DNA of 64,000 bases from JAPOXR01 sp965221815. GTDB lineage: Bacteria > Pseudomonadota > Alphaproteobacteria > Rhodobacterales > Rhodobacteraceae. The stretch lies in NCBI GenBank assembly GCA_965221815.1, contig OZ244915.1, positions 1,054,001-1,118,000 of the forward strand. Direction: 5' to 3'. Below are positions 9,631 through 19,758 of the stretch, in pieces; within the stretch, counting starts at the first letter, position 1; each line of letters begins with the position of its first letter. Position numbers and translations under genes: made by a program. The notes below the pieces were generated by a model, which was given only the letters and a program-made list of their open reading frames with translations, made no database searches and was not told the DNA's origin.

Positions 9631-12465
9631 ATGACTGACGTCACCATGATTAGCGTCCGTGGGGCGCGTGAGCATAATTTGAAGTCGGTCGATGTGGATA
9701 TTCCACGGAATCAGTTTATTGTGCTGACGGGCCTGAGCGGTTCCGGAAAATCCTCACTCGCCATGGATACAATCTATGCTGAGGGACAACGACGCTATGT
9801 CGAGAGTCTGTCGGTCTATGCCCGTCAGTTTCTCAATGTGATGGAAAAGCCCGATGTCGATTCCATCACCGGCCTGTCGCCAGCGATCTCCATTGAGCAG
9901 AAAACGACGAGTCGCAACCCGCGCTCCACCGTGGGAACGATCACAGAAATCTATGATTATCTCAGATTGCTATTCGCTCGGACCGGAATCCCGTATTCGC
10001 CTGAAACGGGTTTGCCGATTGTTCCACAACAGATTTCGGATATCATCCGGCAAATCAATAAATATCCCGAAGATTATCGCCTGATCATCATGGCACCGGT
10101 GGTCCGAGACCGCAAGGGTGAGTTCAAGAAGGAGTTGATGGAATTCCGTAAACAGGGGTTCCAGCGGGTTCGAATTGATGGCGAGATTCATGACCTGGAC
10201 GATCCGCCGAAACTCGGAAAGACCTATCGTCACAATATTGACCTGGTCGTTGATCGACTCGTCTTGCGTACGGGAATTGAAAGACGATTGGCAGATTCGC
10301 TGCGCACCGCGCTTGATCAGGCGGATGGCATCGTTCGGATCCAGTTCCTGCACGAATCAGGGGAACCGGAAGAAGTCACGTTTTCTGAGAATTTTGCCTG
10401 CCCGGTCTCGGGTTTTACAATTCCCGAACTTGAACCCCGGCTGTTCACCTTCAATGCCCCCTTCGGTGCCTGCCCCGATTGTGATGGATTGGGTCAGGAA
10501 AACTACTTTGATGTTCGCAAGATTATCCCCGATCCATCACGTCGCCTGATCGATGATGCAATTGAAGCCTGGCGTCGTCTGATGCCCGACTATCGCTATC
10601 AGACTGTACAATCACTGGCGGCGCATTATGACGTCAATCCAAGGTTACAATGGAAAAATTTCCCGGAATCCTTTCGTGATGTCGTGCTGCATGGGTCAGG
10701 TGGTGAAGCCATTGAGTTTTCTTACAGCTCGCGCAACAAGGACTACACGGTACAGCGCCAGTTTGAAGGCGTGATTCCGACCTTGGAACGGCAATATCGA
10801 AATGCACAATCCTTCTCAGCACGCGAGCATTGTGAAAGATTCCTGTCAAGCCGGGATTGCCAGCGATGCGGTGGCTATCGATTGCGTCGTGAAGCCCTTG
10901 CCGTCAAAATTGCGGGACTCCATATTGGTGAAGTCACGGATATGTGCGTGACTGATGCGCTGGACTGGTGTCAACAGATTCACCCAGCTCTTTCAGAACA
11001 GAATCAGGTCATCGCTGCACCGATCTTGAAGGAAATCAGGGAGCGATTGGGATTCCTTGTGAATGTCGGTCTTGGTTACTTGACCCTGTCGCGGACTGCC
11101 GGGACTTTGTCAGGGGGTGAGAGTCAGAGAATTCGGTTGGCGAGCCAGGTTGGAGCCGGGTTGAGTGGGGTTCTTTATGTTCTCGACGAACCATCGATTG
11201 GGTTGCACCAGCGAGACAATACGCGTTTGTTGGGCGCGTTGAAAAACCTGCGCGATCAGGGAAATACTGTTGTCGTGGTCGAGCATGATGAAGAGACGAT
11301 GCGGGAAGCCGATATGATTATCGATATCGGGATTGGAGCCGGACGCCATGGGGGGCGACTGATTGCTCAGGGGACGGCCACCGAGATTGAAGCGGTGACT
11401 GAATCATTGACCGGCCAGTATCTCAGTGGGCGCAAGACGATTTCCTATAATGCTGAACGGCGAAAAGGCAGTGGTAAATTCGTCACTGTTGTTGGTGCAC
11501 GTGCCAACAATCTCAAGTCAATTGACGTGAAATTTCCACTCGACAAATTTATCTGTGTCACGGGAATTTCTGGAAGTGGCAAATCCACTTTGACCTTCGA
11601 AACGCTGTTTCGACATGCGGATGCCTATTTTAATTCATACCGTACAGCGCCGGACAATTGCGAGAGGGTCAAAGGGCTCGAGTATCTTCAACGAGCGATT
11701 GATATTGATCAGCGGCCAATCGGGCGGACCAGCCGCTCCAATCCAGCGACCTATACAGATGCGTTTACGCCGATCCGCAACTGGTATGCGGGCCTTCCCG
11801 AGTCCAAAGCGCGTGGGTACAAGCCGGGACGATACTCATTCAATGTCAAGGGAGGACGGTGCGAAGCCTGTCAGGGGGATGGTGTCAAGAAGATTTCAAT
11901 GCACTTTCTGCCTGACATTTATGTCTCGTGTGAAAGCTGTCGTGGAACCCGTTACAACCCGGAGACATTGGAGATTAAGTTTCGTGGAAAGTCGATTGGG
12001 GATGTTCTGCAGATGACCATCGATGACGCCCTGGATCTTTTCTCCGCAATCCCTGCGATTTCAAACAAGCTGAAATCCCTGTGCGAAGTTGGGCTTGGTT
12101 ATATCAGTTTGGGTCAATCATCACCGACTCTCTCGGGCGGCGAGGCACAACGGGTCAAATTGTCAAAAGAACTGTCGAGGACTCATCGCCGTGGAACACT
12201 CTATGTCCTTGATGAGCCGACAACGGGTCTTCATTTTGATGATATCAAGAGGTTGCTGGAGGTCCTGCACAGTCTTGTCGATTCGGGCAATAGCGTGGTG
12301 GTCATCGAACATAATCTTGATGTGATCAAGACGGCCGATTGGATCATTGATATGGGACCAGAAGGCGGAGATCAGGGCGGGCAAGTCATTGCCCAGGGCA
12401 CACCCGAAGATATTGCCCGTCAACCAGACAGCGAAACCGGCAGGTTTTTGGCCGGGATTCTTTAA
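9631..12465 (+). CDS. uvrA: Excinuclease ABC subunit A
   Basis: UvrA (944 residues) is the damage-recognition ATPase of nucleotide excision repair. It has two ABC-type ATPase modules. The first Walker A is GLSGSGKSS near the N-terminus; the second is GISGSGKST about two thirds along. Each module has a signature (LSGGESQRIRLA and LSGGEAQRVKLS) and a Walker B (YVLDEPSIGLH and YVLDEPTTGLH). Zinc-finger cysteine pairs (CPDCDG and CEACQG...CESCRG) are present. ATG 9631 was chosen for a strong GAAGGAG six bases upstream and because family conservation begins there; an upstream in-frame start would add 21 unconserved residues. Confidence 0.98.
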   Translation: MTDVTMISVRGAREHNLKSVDVDIPRNQFIVLTGLSGSGKSSLAMDTIYAEGQRRYVESLSVYARQFLNVMEKPDVDSITGLSPAISIEQKTTSRNPRSTVGTITEIYDYLRLLFARTGIPYSPETGLPIVPQQISDIIRQINKYPEDYRLIIMAPVVRDRKGEFKKELMEFRKQGFQRVRIDGEIHDLDDPPKLGKTYRHNIDLVVDRLVLRTGIERRLADSLRTALDQADGIVRIQFLHESGEPEEVTFSENFACPVSGFTIPELEPRLFTFNAPFGACPDCDGLGQENYFDVRKIIPDPSRRLIDDAIEAWRRLMPDYRYQTVQSLAAHYDVNPRLQWKNFPESFRDVVLHGSGGEAIEFSYSSRNKDYTVQRQFEGVIPTLERQYRNAQSFSAREHCERFLSSRDCQRCGGYRLRREALAVKIAGLHIGEVTDMCVTDALDWCQQIHPALSEQNQVIAAPILKEIRERLGFLVNVGLGYLTLSRTAGTLSGGESQRIRLASQVGAGLSGVLYVLDEPSIGLHQRDNTRLLGALKNLRDQGNTVVVVEHDEETMREADMIIDIGIGAGRHGGRLIAQGTATEIEAVTESLTGQYLSGRKTISYNAERRKGSGKFVTVVGARANNLKSIDVKFPLDKFICVTGISGSGKSTLTFETLFRHADAYFNSYRTAPDNCERVKGLEYLQRAIDIDQRPIGRTSRSNPATYTDAFTPIRNWYAGLPESKARGYKPGRYSFNVKGGRCEACQGDGVKKISMHFLPDIYVSCESCRGTRYNPETLEIKFRGKSIGDVLQMTIDDALDLFSAIPAISNKLKSLCEVGLGYISLGQSSPTLSGGEAQRVKLSKELSRTHRRGTLYVLDEPTTGLHFDDIKRLLEVLHSLVDSGNSVVVIEHNLDVIKTADWIIDMGPEGGDQGGQVIAQGTPEDIARQPDSETGRFLAGIL

Positions 12466-12673
12466 GAGTTGACCGGGTCCGGCGGAATAACGTGCCCCAC
12501 GCCTGATCAGCATGTTCCTGAAAAATGACCAAATGATATTCGTGTGTTCTATCGCTGTATCACAATGAAGATATTGCATAACAGCCAGGGCGGGAGATCT
12601 GTTGCGGCGTGGTGATCACATCGAACGAACCGATGGGATCAGTTCCGCCTCGGAGAAGAGATGGCAATCGGCT

Positions 12674-13537
12674 TTATTCGCTGGTGAATTTTCGCATGAT
12701 CCCCGAAAAATCGATGTCAGATCCTGCTTCCTTTTCCACGAATTCTTCATAGATTTGCATGGCAAGTGTGCCGATCGGTGTCTCGGTATTGACGGACTGG
12801 GCTGCCTGGCGAGCCAGACGCAGATCCTTCAGCATCAGTTCTGAGGCGAAACCGGGTTGATAATCATTGTCTGAAGGAGAGTTGGGGCCAATGCCGGTGG
12901 CTGGACAATAGACATTCATGCTCCAGCTCTGTCCTGAGGACGCCGAGACAACCTCAAACATCTTCTGGCGATCAAGACCGAGCCCATCAGCGAGTGCAAA
13001 CGCTTCACACGTGACAATCATGGTGGCCCCGGCGATCATATTGTTGCAGATTTTCGCCGCCTGTCCGGCACCAGCCTGACCGCAATGGACGCGGCGACTC
13101 CCCATTATGTCCAGCAATGGCCAGACATGTTTGATATGTGCCTCATCCCCACCGGCCATAAAGGTGAGTGTCCCGTTCTCAGCGCCCACGACTCCCCCCG
13201 AGACCGGCGCATCCACAAATCCGAGATTGTGCATTTCGGCTTTGTGCGCAACAGCACGGGCAGAGTCGATATCGACTGTTGAGCAGTCGATGAGAATGCT
13301 CCCCTGAGCCATTATGGGAAGGATTTGGGCAGCCGTCTGACGTAAGATGGCGCCATTGGGTAACATGGTGATGACGAATTCTTTTTTCGTGGCGGCCTGT
13401 TCGGCGGATTCAGCCGGCGAGATTCCGGTCGGGCAGGGGGCGGCAATGTCGTATCCGGTTACATTGTGACCTGCGGCGACCAGGTTGCGTGCCATCGGCG
13501 CGCCCATATTTCCAAGGCCGATAAATGCAATAGTCAA
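12674..13537 (-). CDS. mmsB: 3-hydroxyisobutyrate dehydrogenase
   Basis: This 287-residue NAD-dependent enzyme oxidises 3-hydroxyisobutyrate to methylmalonate semialdehyde in valine breakdown. The Rossmann motif GLGNMGAPMARNL is at the N-terminus. The substrate-binding DAPVSGG and the catalytic-lysine segment KICNNM are present. The start is inferred as TTG at 13537 because it is preceded by GAGGAG and the Rossmann fold begins right after it. Upstream residues in the same frame look non-coding. The partner mmsA lies 230 bases upstream on the same strand, giving a two-gene valine module. Confidence 0.93.
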   Translation of the reverse strand: MTIAFIGLGNMGAPMARNLVAAGHNVTGYDIAAPCPTGISPAESAEQAATKKEFVITMLPNGAILRQTAAQILPIMAQGSILIDCSTVDIDSARAVAHKAEMHNLGFVDAPVSGGVVGAENGTLTFMAGGDEAHIKHVWPLLDIMGSRRVHCGQAGAGQAAKICNNMIAGATMIVTCEAFALADGLGLDRQKMFEVVSASSGQSWSMNVYCPATGIGPNSPSDNDYQPGFASELMLKDLRLARQAAQSVNTETPIGTLAMQIYEEFVEKEAGSDIDFSGIMRKFTSE

Positions 13538-13767
13538 TGATTGTTCTCCTCTACGTCTGGCCGATTTCAGAGACCGGATCGCACACGTCTTGTCGATGCC
13601 TGATTGAACCGAACCGTAGGCGTGCCCGATGTTATCCATTGTACGCCCTGAGGAACCTCGGCAGGGGCAATCGTCATCACATTGTCTGCATCTTGGAGAT
13701 CAGGCGTATCACGAACGGCCCATGGCCTTCGAGATGGTGCTCAATATCATGGTTCAACTCTTCGCAT

Positions 13768-15267
13768 TCAATCCAGTGTCGGAAAATTCAATACGGCACC
13801 TTCCTTGATGCCGGATGGCCAGCGCGACGTCACTGTCTTGGTTCTGGTATAGAAGCGGAAGGCATCAGTTCCATGCTGGTTCAGATCACCGAAGATAGAT
13901 TTCTTCCAGCCACCAAAAGTGTGATAGGCGAGCGGCACAGGGATCGGGACATTAATGCCCACCATTCCGACATTGATTCGGTCTGTAAAATCGCGTGCGG
14001 TGTCACCGTCACGGGTAAAGATCGCGACACCGTTGCCGTATTCATTGTCCGTCACCAAATTCACGGCATCCTCATAAGTATCCGCCCGCACAGTGGAGAG
14101 CACCGGCCCGAAAATTTCCTCTCTGTAGATTTGCATATCAGCGGTCACACGATCAAACAGATGCGGTCCGACAAAAAATCCGTTCTCGTAACCCTGCAGG
14201 CTGAAGTTGCGCTGGTCAACCACCAGTTCTGCACCCTCGTGAACGCCGGACTCAATGAGTCTCAGCACCCGCTCTTTTGCATCTTTGGTAATCAAAGGAC
14301 CATAATCGATATCGTCACCGGCCGTGTAAGGACCCACCTTCAAATTCTCGACTCGTGGAATCAGACGGCTGATCAGTTCATTTGCCGTATTTTCACCAAC
14401 GGGAACAGCAACGGATATAGCCATACAGCGCTCACCTGCGGCCCCGTAACCAGCGCCAACCAAGGCATCGACGGCCTGATCGAGGTCAGCGTCAGGCATG
14501 ATGACCATGTGATTCTTGGCGCCGCCGAAACACTGTGCCCGTTTTCCGGCAGCAGTTGCCTGCGAATAAACAGCCTGGGCAACCGGGGTTGAGCCGACAA
14601 ATCCGACAGCACCGATGTCTGGATGGCCAAGGATGGCATCAACAGTTTGCCTGTCCCCGTTGATGACCTGCAGGACCCCATCCGGGAGTCCGGCTTCCTG
14701 CATCAGTTCAGCGAGCATCAAGGGGACCGAAGGATCGCGCTCTGACGGTTTGAGAATAAAGGCGTTTCCACACGATATTGCCGGCGCAAGTTTCCAAATG
14801 GGAATCATCGCCGGAAAGTTAAACGGCGTAATTCCAGCAGCAATGCCAATCGGTTGTCGCATGGAATACATGTCAATGCCGGAACCGGCGCTGGCGGTGA
14901 ATTCACCCTTGAGGAGATGCGGGGTGCCAATACAGAATTCGGCAACTTCGAGTCCCCTCTGGACATCCCCACGTGCATCAGCAAGTGTTTTTCCATGTTC
15001 GCGTGACAGGGTTGCTGCCAGCTTGTCCATATCGCGCTGGAGAAGACGGACGAATTCCATCATCACCCGAGCACGTCGTTGCGGGTTGGCGCCAGCCCAA
15101 CCGACTTGAGCGTGGCCGGCAGATTGCACGGCATCATCGACTTCGCTTTCCGATGCAAATGGCACTTGAGCCTGAACTTCACCTGTTGCCGGGTTGAATA
15201 TATCGCCAAATCGTCCGGAATTGCCCGTCACATTCTGACCGTCGATAAAATGAGACAGTTGATTCAT
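13768..15267 (-). CDS. mmsA: Methylmalonate-semialdehyde dehydrogenase (acylating)
   Basis: This CoA-acylating aldehyde dehydrogenase of 499 residues converts methylmalonate semialdehyde to propionyl-CoA. The catalytic cysteine is in GERCMAIS. Other family hallmarks are GITPFNFPAMIP, FVGSTPVA, and the C-terminal GGWKKSIFGD. ATG 15267 was preferred over GTG 15273 because AAAGGGG sits six bases before it. It probably forms one transcription unit with mmsB, although the 230-base gap between them leaves room for a second promoter. Confidence 0.95.
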   Translation of the reverse strand: MNQLSHFIDGQNVTGNSGRFGDIFNPATGEVQAQVPFASESEVDDAVQSAGHAQVGWAGANPQRRARVMMEFVRLLQRDMDKLAATLSREHGKTLADARGDVQRGLEVAEFCIGTPHLLKGEFTASAGSGIDMYSMRQPIGIAAGITPFNFPAMIPIWKLAPAISCGNAFILKPSERDPSVPLMLAELMQEAGLPDGVLQVINGDRQTVDAILGHPDIGAVGFVGSTPVAQAVYSQATAAGKRAQCFGGAKNHMVIMPDADLDQAVDALVGAGYGAAGERCMAISVAVPVGENTANELISRLIPRVENLKVGPYTAGDDIDYGPLITKDAKERVLRLIESGVHEGAELVVDQRNFSLQGYENGFFVGPHLFDRVTADMQIYREEIFGPVLSTVRADTYEDAVNLVTDNEYGNGVAIFTRDGDTARDFTDRINVGMVGINVPIPVPLAYHTFGGWKKSIFGDLNQHGTDAFRFYTRTKTVTSRWPSGIKEGAVLNFPTLD

Positions 15268-15794
15268 CTGCACCCCTTTCTGTCACTCCGCACAAATTGC
15301 CGCCACGGCACAGCCAATTAACGAATCGCTGACTGCGGGGCAAACAGAATGAAAACGCCATATGAGATGACAAGGTCCAGACTGCCGCGCCAGGTCGACC
15401 TGGCGCTTGCGATGAGATAATGGCAACTGGCCACTGCAGAGCGGTGAATGTATCCAGCATCGTTTCTTTCTGATGTGGGCAATTTGGCACCGTGGCGCCC
15501 TTCATCTCGGTTACACAAGATGACACAGCCCAGCCAATTGTGATGAAAGCAACGTTGTGATGGCATCAGGGTTTCACTTTTGGTTGGTCACAAACAGAGA
15601 AATAACGGACGTAGAATCAGGGTGATGCGGAGCGACACAGAATCAGAAGACGGCGGGTGAATTGACAGCTGTTTTCGGGTGGCGTGGAAAGCTCCGGGAT
15701 GACCACAAGGGCCCCATCACGGATTCATCGGGATATCACAGGCACTCCATCTTTATGACGACATCCCGTTTCAATTGTCACGTGGACTCCGTGT
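15268..15794. other. Intergenic region between mmsA and AAA/PD-(D/E)XK copy 1
   Basis: There is no convincing gene. The right part (about 15696-15794) is homologous to sequence next to the decayed copy near 20.8-21.0 kb. The duplicated unit therefore extends past the 3' end of the AAA/PD-(D/E)XK gene. Confidence 0.5.
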
Positions 15795-17369
15795 TCAGGA
15801 GCTGTTCACCCGTTCAGCCCGCACTTCCAGCAGGTTGCGGGCCTCGCGCCCACAAACCACCGCAATCAGATGGACGGGCTCATTACCATCCCGGTATCGG
15901 TTCGCGTAACCCCGATCCCGCATCTGGGTGAACGCCTCTTCCATCTTCGTCGCAATGTCCGTGTCCGTCTCCGCCATCTTGAACTCGAGGATGAACACCT
16001 GCCCGCCCGTTTCGACCACCATGTCGGCGCCCCCATGGCTGGAGGCTTCTTCCGCGCGCACATCCACGCCGATCGCCCGGAAACACATCTGCAGCAGACT
16101 GGCAGACCAGGCCTCATAGCGCGCCAGATCCCCCGTGGCGTGCCACTGGTAAGGAATGCTGGCGAGGTACGCCTTGAGGGTCTCCGCAAAGCCTTCAAAG
16201 TCGTTGGCTTCGAGACGGGATTGCAGTGTCGCCGCCGCCTCCGACGGCATCCGGTTCTGTGGGCTCAGATCGGCCAGCAACTCGTCATTCAGGCTGAGGC
16301 TGACCTCCTGATTGGGAGAGTCCAGCCGGAACAGGGTGCGGTGGCCCTTGCGGATCTCCTCCGTGATGGTCAGATAGCCCGTCTGGAACAGCAACGCCTC
16401 GGCGCTGATCTGCTCGATCTCAAACTTCGAAACCCGTGACCGGTCGATGATCCGTCCTTCCAACTCCATTGGGCTGGTGGACCTGGTCTTGAGGATCTCG
16501 AACAGGAAGGTCGGCGAGCCGGTCTCGAACCAGTAGGGTTCAAACTCCCGATTATCCAACAGCAAGAGGACATCGAAGGGATTGTAGAGCCGCTCCTCCC
16601 CCCGCCAGTTATAGCCATTATACCAGCGACGGATCTCATCGCGGTCGAGCCCGTCGAGTTCAGGGGCAAACACCGTGTCGATATCGTCATCGGTATACCC
16701 GCAGATCGTGGCAAAGCGGGGATCCAGGCTGATATCCTTGAGATTGTTCATGTCCGAGAACAAACTGACCTTGGAGAACATGCTCACCCCGGTGACAAAG
16801 ACAAAGCGGACATGCGCCGCACTGTCCTTGATCATCCCGTAGATCCCACGCAGATAATCCCGGTTGGCACGCGCCCGATCGAGGTCGGGCAGCCCATCCA
16901 GGATCGGCTTGTCATACTCATCCACAAGGACCACCACCGGTTGTCGGGACTTCCCATGAAGGTGGTAGAGGAGAGTTCGCAAACGTTCGGGAGGGGCTTC
17001 CGCAGGATTGGGTGGGTCCAATCCGGCGGCATGTTCGATCAGGCCGAGTTGATTGGTGAGGTTGCGCTCAATATCCTTGGGCTTATCATATTTCCTGCCA
17101 AAGCTCAGCCGCACCACCGGATGGGTGACTGACCAATCCCAGTGATCATGGATGTCCAATCCCCGGAACAATTCCTCCTGACCCGTGAACAGGGCCTTGA
17201 GCGTGTCCACCAGCAAACTCTTGCCAAACCGCCGCGGCCGGGAGAGGAACCAGTGATCACCCCGATTGATCAGGTCCCGGATCAGCGGGGTCTTGTCGAC
17301 ATAGTAGCTGTCGGTTTGCCGGAGCCGGGCGAAGTCCTGGATGCCGATGGGCAGGCGTTGACGGGTCAT
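15795..17369 (-). CDS. AAA-ATPase-like / PD-(D/E)XK nuclease protein, copy 1
   Basis: This 524-residue protein belongs to the large family with an N-terminal AAA-ATPase-like domain (PF09820 type) and a C-terminal PD-(D/E)XK domain (DUF1703 type). The opening LPIGIQDF...YYVDKT is typical. The phosphate loop is SRPRRFGKSLL (K50). The Walker B-like segment is VVVLVDEYDKPI near residue 140. The nuclease core shows D449 in GADMVV and E462-F-K464 in FILEFKM. The biological role of the family is not settled; such genes are often multicopy and horizontally spread. A close paralogue lies at 36.8-38.4 kb and a decayed fragment at about 21 kb. Confidence 0.9.
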   Translation of the reverse strand: MTRQRLPIGIQDFARLRQTDSYYVDKTPLIRDLINRGDHWFLSRPRRFGKSLLVDTLKALFTGQEELFRGLDIHDHWDWSVTHPVVRLSFGRKYDKPKDIERNLTNQLGLIEHAAGLDPPNPAEAPPERLRTLLYHLHGKSRQPVVVLVDEYDKPILDGLPDLDRARANRDYLRGIYGMIKDSAAHVRFVFVTGVSMFSKVSLFSDMNNLKDISLDPRFATICGYTDDDIDTVFAPELDGLDRDEIRRWYNGYNWRGEERLYNPFDVLLLLDNREFEPYWFETGSPTFLFEILKTRSTSPMELEGRIIDRSRVSKFEIEQISAEALLFQTGYLTITEEIRKGHRTLFRLDSPNQEVSLSLNDELLADLSPQNRMPSEAAATLQSRLEANDFEGFAETLKAYLASIPYQWHATGDLARYEAWSASLLQMCFRAIGVDVRAEEASSHGGADMVVETGGQVFILEFKMAETDTDIATKMEEAFTQMRDRGYANRYRDGNEPVHLIAVVCGREARNLLEVRAERVNSS

Positions 17370-18083
17370 GGGGCCAGCCTCCTGTAATCAATCGCGCCCG
17401 CGGGAGTCCAAACGGGCGATGATGGGCCCATCGCGGGACAGTCTCCTCCCTCTTTACGCTGCCCGTTTGTCTTTGACCAGTTCATGACGCGTCCAGCATG
17501 GATCCATGGCGCATACCCGGCCTGACCCGACACCCGTGTTTTGACCCCCATGTCGTGACTCCCGGTTTGGAATATCAGCAGGACAACTGTTGTCAGCATA
17601 ACATCTCAGTATCCGCTGCAGCTTGGTGCGTTCAGAGCTTGCTGATTGATGTCGGGCTTCCAAAACCTGTCGTTTGCAAATCAACTGTTGTGCTATGGAA
17701 ATGTTAATTTGCGCCGAAAAAGCATTCTGTAGGGCACCACAACCTCCGTTGGTGTAATCTGACCGCTTTCCGCAGTTTTATAAACAACAACTTATCCGAC
17801 CAAACCCCTCAGCTGGCGATGGCCAGCACCCAATTCACAGTGGGACCCATGAGGTTAAAATGTGACCGCTGCGTTGCGGCGCAATCAGGAAGGTCAACCA
17901 GTTCCACAGGTCTCCGAAGCAGGATCACCACAAGGCTTGCCCCGAGTTTCAGACCCGGACACGATCCAAGTTAATTGTCAATTGGTGTCCGGCGTATTAA
18001 GCAGGAATATGGACTGGAAGAGAATTCAGTTCAGGAATGTACTGTTCGTTTGATTTCTCTGTGACAGAGGGGGAGTGCAGACC
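17370..18083. other. Long intergenic region
   Basis: About 710 bases separate the divergent AAA/PD-(D/E)XK gene and the CBS gene. Several short frames exist but none shows a family motif or a convincing ribosome binding site. A GAGGGGG about ten bases before 18084 is the ribosome binding site of the CBS gene. Confidence 0.4.
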
Positions 18084-18518
18084 ATGCTCGTCAAACAGAT
18101 ACTCGGCTCAAAGCCAAGCGGACGTGTTCTCACGATCGAGTCTCGAATGGCTGTGCAGGATGCGGCAGAAATCCTGTCCAAGAATCGTGTGGGTGCTCTG
18201 GTCATCATATCGCGAGACGGGATGCCAGCCGGTGTGATTTCCGAGCGTGATATCGTTCGCGAGATTGGACGTCTTGGCGCGGCTGTCCTGCGGAGTGAGG
18301 TGGGATCGATAATGAGTTCTGAAGTCGTCACCTGTACACCCGGTGATACGGCTGACCATGTCTTGCGAACGATGACCGAAGGGCGTTTCAGGCATTTACC
18401 GGTTATTGAAAATAATCGGATGATCGGCGTCATATCCATAGGTGATGTGGTCAAGGCACGACTGGAGGAGTTGAATCTGGAACGTGATGCCTTGGAGGGC
18501 ATGATTGCAGGATACTGA
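18084..18518 (+). CDS. CBS-domain protein
   Basis: This protein of 144 residues consists of two CBS motifs forming one Bateman module, which usually senses adenine nucleotides or similar ligands. The repeats are visible as VGALVIISRDGMPAGVISERDIVR and RHLPVIENNRMIGVISIGDVVK. No catalytic domain is attached. ATG 18084 fits GAGGGGG better than the GTG at 18075. It precedes coaD on the same strand, so the two may be co-transcribed. The target is unknown. Confidence 0.88.
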   Translation: MLVKQILGSKPSGRVLTIESRMAVQDAAEILSKNRVGALVIISRDGMPAGVISERDIVREIGRLGAAVLRSEVGSIMSSEVVTCTPGDTADHVLRTMTEGRFRHLPVIENNRMIGVISIGDVVKARLEELNLERDALEGMIAGY

Positions 18519-18635
18519 CATTCTGATTCGACAGGGGCGCAAAAGTGATTTGTCAGTGCATATCGGCGGCACCCTGCACCTGATGAGCCGGCTTTGGATC
18601 CGGATGGATTTTCCGGCGGAAAACGGAGTCACGCG

Positions 18636-19148
18636 ATGATAGTCGCCCTGTATCCCGGGACCTTTGATCCCGTGACCTACGGACATATCGATATCTTTCG
18701 TCGTGCGGCAGCGTTGGTTGACCGGTTGATCGTCGGCATTGCTGTCAATGCCGATAAGGATCCGCTTTTCAATTTTGAAGAGCGGGCTGCCATGGTCAGT
18801 GAAGCCGCTCACCTGGTCAACCGTGATGTCGCGATTGAAGTCACTGCGCATCCGTTTGATAACCTTCTGGTTGACTGTGCCACCGAGGTCGGCGCCAGAC
18901 TCATCATCCGTGGGTTGCGGGCAGTTTCAGATTTTGAATTTGAATATCAGATGGTAGGAATGAACCGTGCGTTGAATGCCGAGATTGAAACGGTGTTTCT
19001 GATGGCGGATGCACGATGCCAGTCAATTTCATCCAGACTGGTCAAGGAAATCTCGCGGCTTGGGGGCGATGTCTCGAATTTTGTGCCCGACTTCGTCGCC
19101 GATGCATTGTATAGAAAGCACCATATAAGCGGCAGCATGACCAAGTGA
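18636..19148 (+). CDS. coaD: Pantetheine-phosphate adenylyltransferase
   Basis: CoaD (170 residues) transfers AMP to 4'-phosphopantetheine, the penultimate step of coenzyme A synthesis. The nucleotidyltransferase motif is YPGTFDPVTYGHIDI, with T/H positions for ATP binding. The ISSRLVKEISRLGGDVS segment provides the C-terminal ISSxxV signature. ATG 18636 begins exactly at the conserved strand; an upstream frame would add 14 residues with no match. It is followed 40 bases later by the periplasmic PPIase. Confidence 0.97.
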   Translation: MIVALYPGTFDPVTYGHIDIFRRAAALVDRLIVGIAVNADKDPLFNFEERAAMVSEAAHLVNRDVAIEVTAHPFDNLLVDCATEVGARLIIRGLRAVSDFEFEYQMVGMNRALNAEIETVFLMADARCQSISSRLVKEISRLGGDVSNFVPDFVADALYRKHHISGSMTK

Positions 19149-19188
19149 CCCTTGCTGCCAAGGCATTGACATTGTTTAGGAATTGTTC

Positions 19189-19758
19189 ATGAAAAAACTG
19201 TTGGCTTTTTTGACAGCCACTGCGTCTGTTTCGGGAGCAGCATATAGCGAGAATATTCTTGTCATCGAGGTGGCTGGTGAGTCGCGTGGCAAGGTAGAGA
19301 TTGCGTTATTTTCCGATGTCGCTCCGCAACATGTTGAGCGTATCACGACGCTGGCGACCGCAGGTGAATATGACGGAGTCGTGTTTCATCGGGTGATTGA
19401 TGGTTTTATGGCGCAGACGGGCGATGTCCGCTTTGGTGACTGGACCAATGATGGTTTCAGTCCGCGTGTCGGGACAGGTGGATCGGACTTGCCAGATTTA
19501 CCGGCTGAGTTTTCCGAGATCCCTTTCACCAAGGGAACAGTCGGTATGGCAAGGTCACAGGATCCGAACAGTGCCAACTCACAGTTTTTTATCATGTTTG
19601 AGGACGCACCGCATCTGAATGGTCAATATACCGTTGTAGGTCAAGTGACCTCAGGGCAGGACATTGTTGACGCGATCAAGAAAGGACCACCGCCGAACGG
19701 GATTATTTCGGAAAATCCCGGCTACATGGAGCGGGTCGAGGTCCATCAGGCGAATTGA
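19189..19758 (+). CDS. Exported cyclophilin-type peptidyl-prolyl isomerase
   Basis: A 189-residue cyclophilin with an N-terminal signal peptide (KKLLAFLTATASVSGAAYS), so it probably acts in the periplasm on folding of exported proteins. Active-site segments are VVFHRVIDGFMAQTGD and SQFFIMF, with the GTVGMARSQDPNSANS loop. AGGAA lies just before the ATG. The stop codon overlaps the start of the following gene (TGATG), so translation is likely coupled. Confidence 0.93.
   Translation: MKKLLAFLTATASVSGAAYSENILVIEVAGESRGKVEIALFSDVAPQHVERITTLATAGEYDGVVFHRVIDGFMAQTGDVRFGDWTNDGFSPRVGTGGSDLPDLPAEFSEIPFTKGTVGMARSQDPNSANSQFFIMFEDAPHLNGQYTVVGQVTSGQDIVDAIKKGPPPNGIISENPGYMERVEVHQAN

Noticed and set aside
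13537..14592. Long frame antisense to mmsA
   Set aside because: It spans the mmsB/mmsA gap and the antisense of mmsA and shows no recognisable domain.
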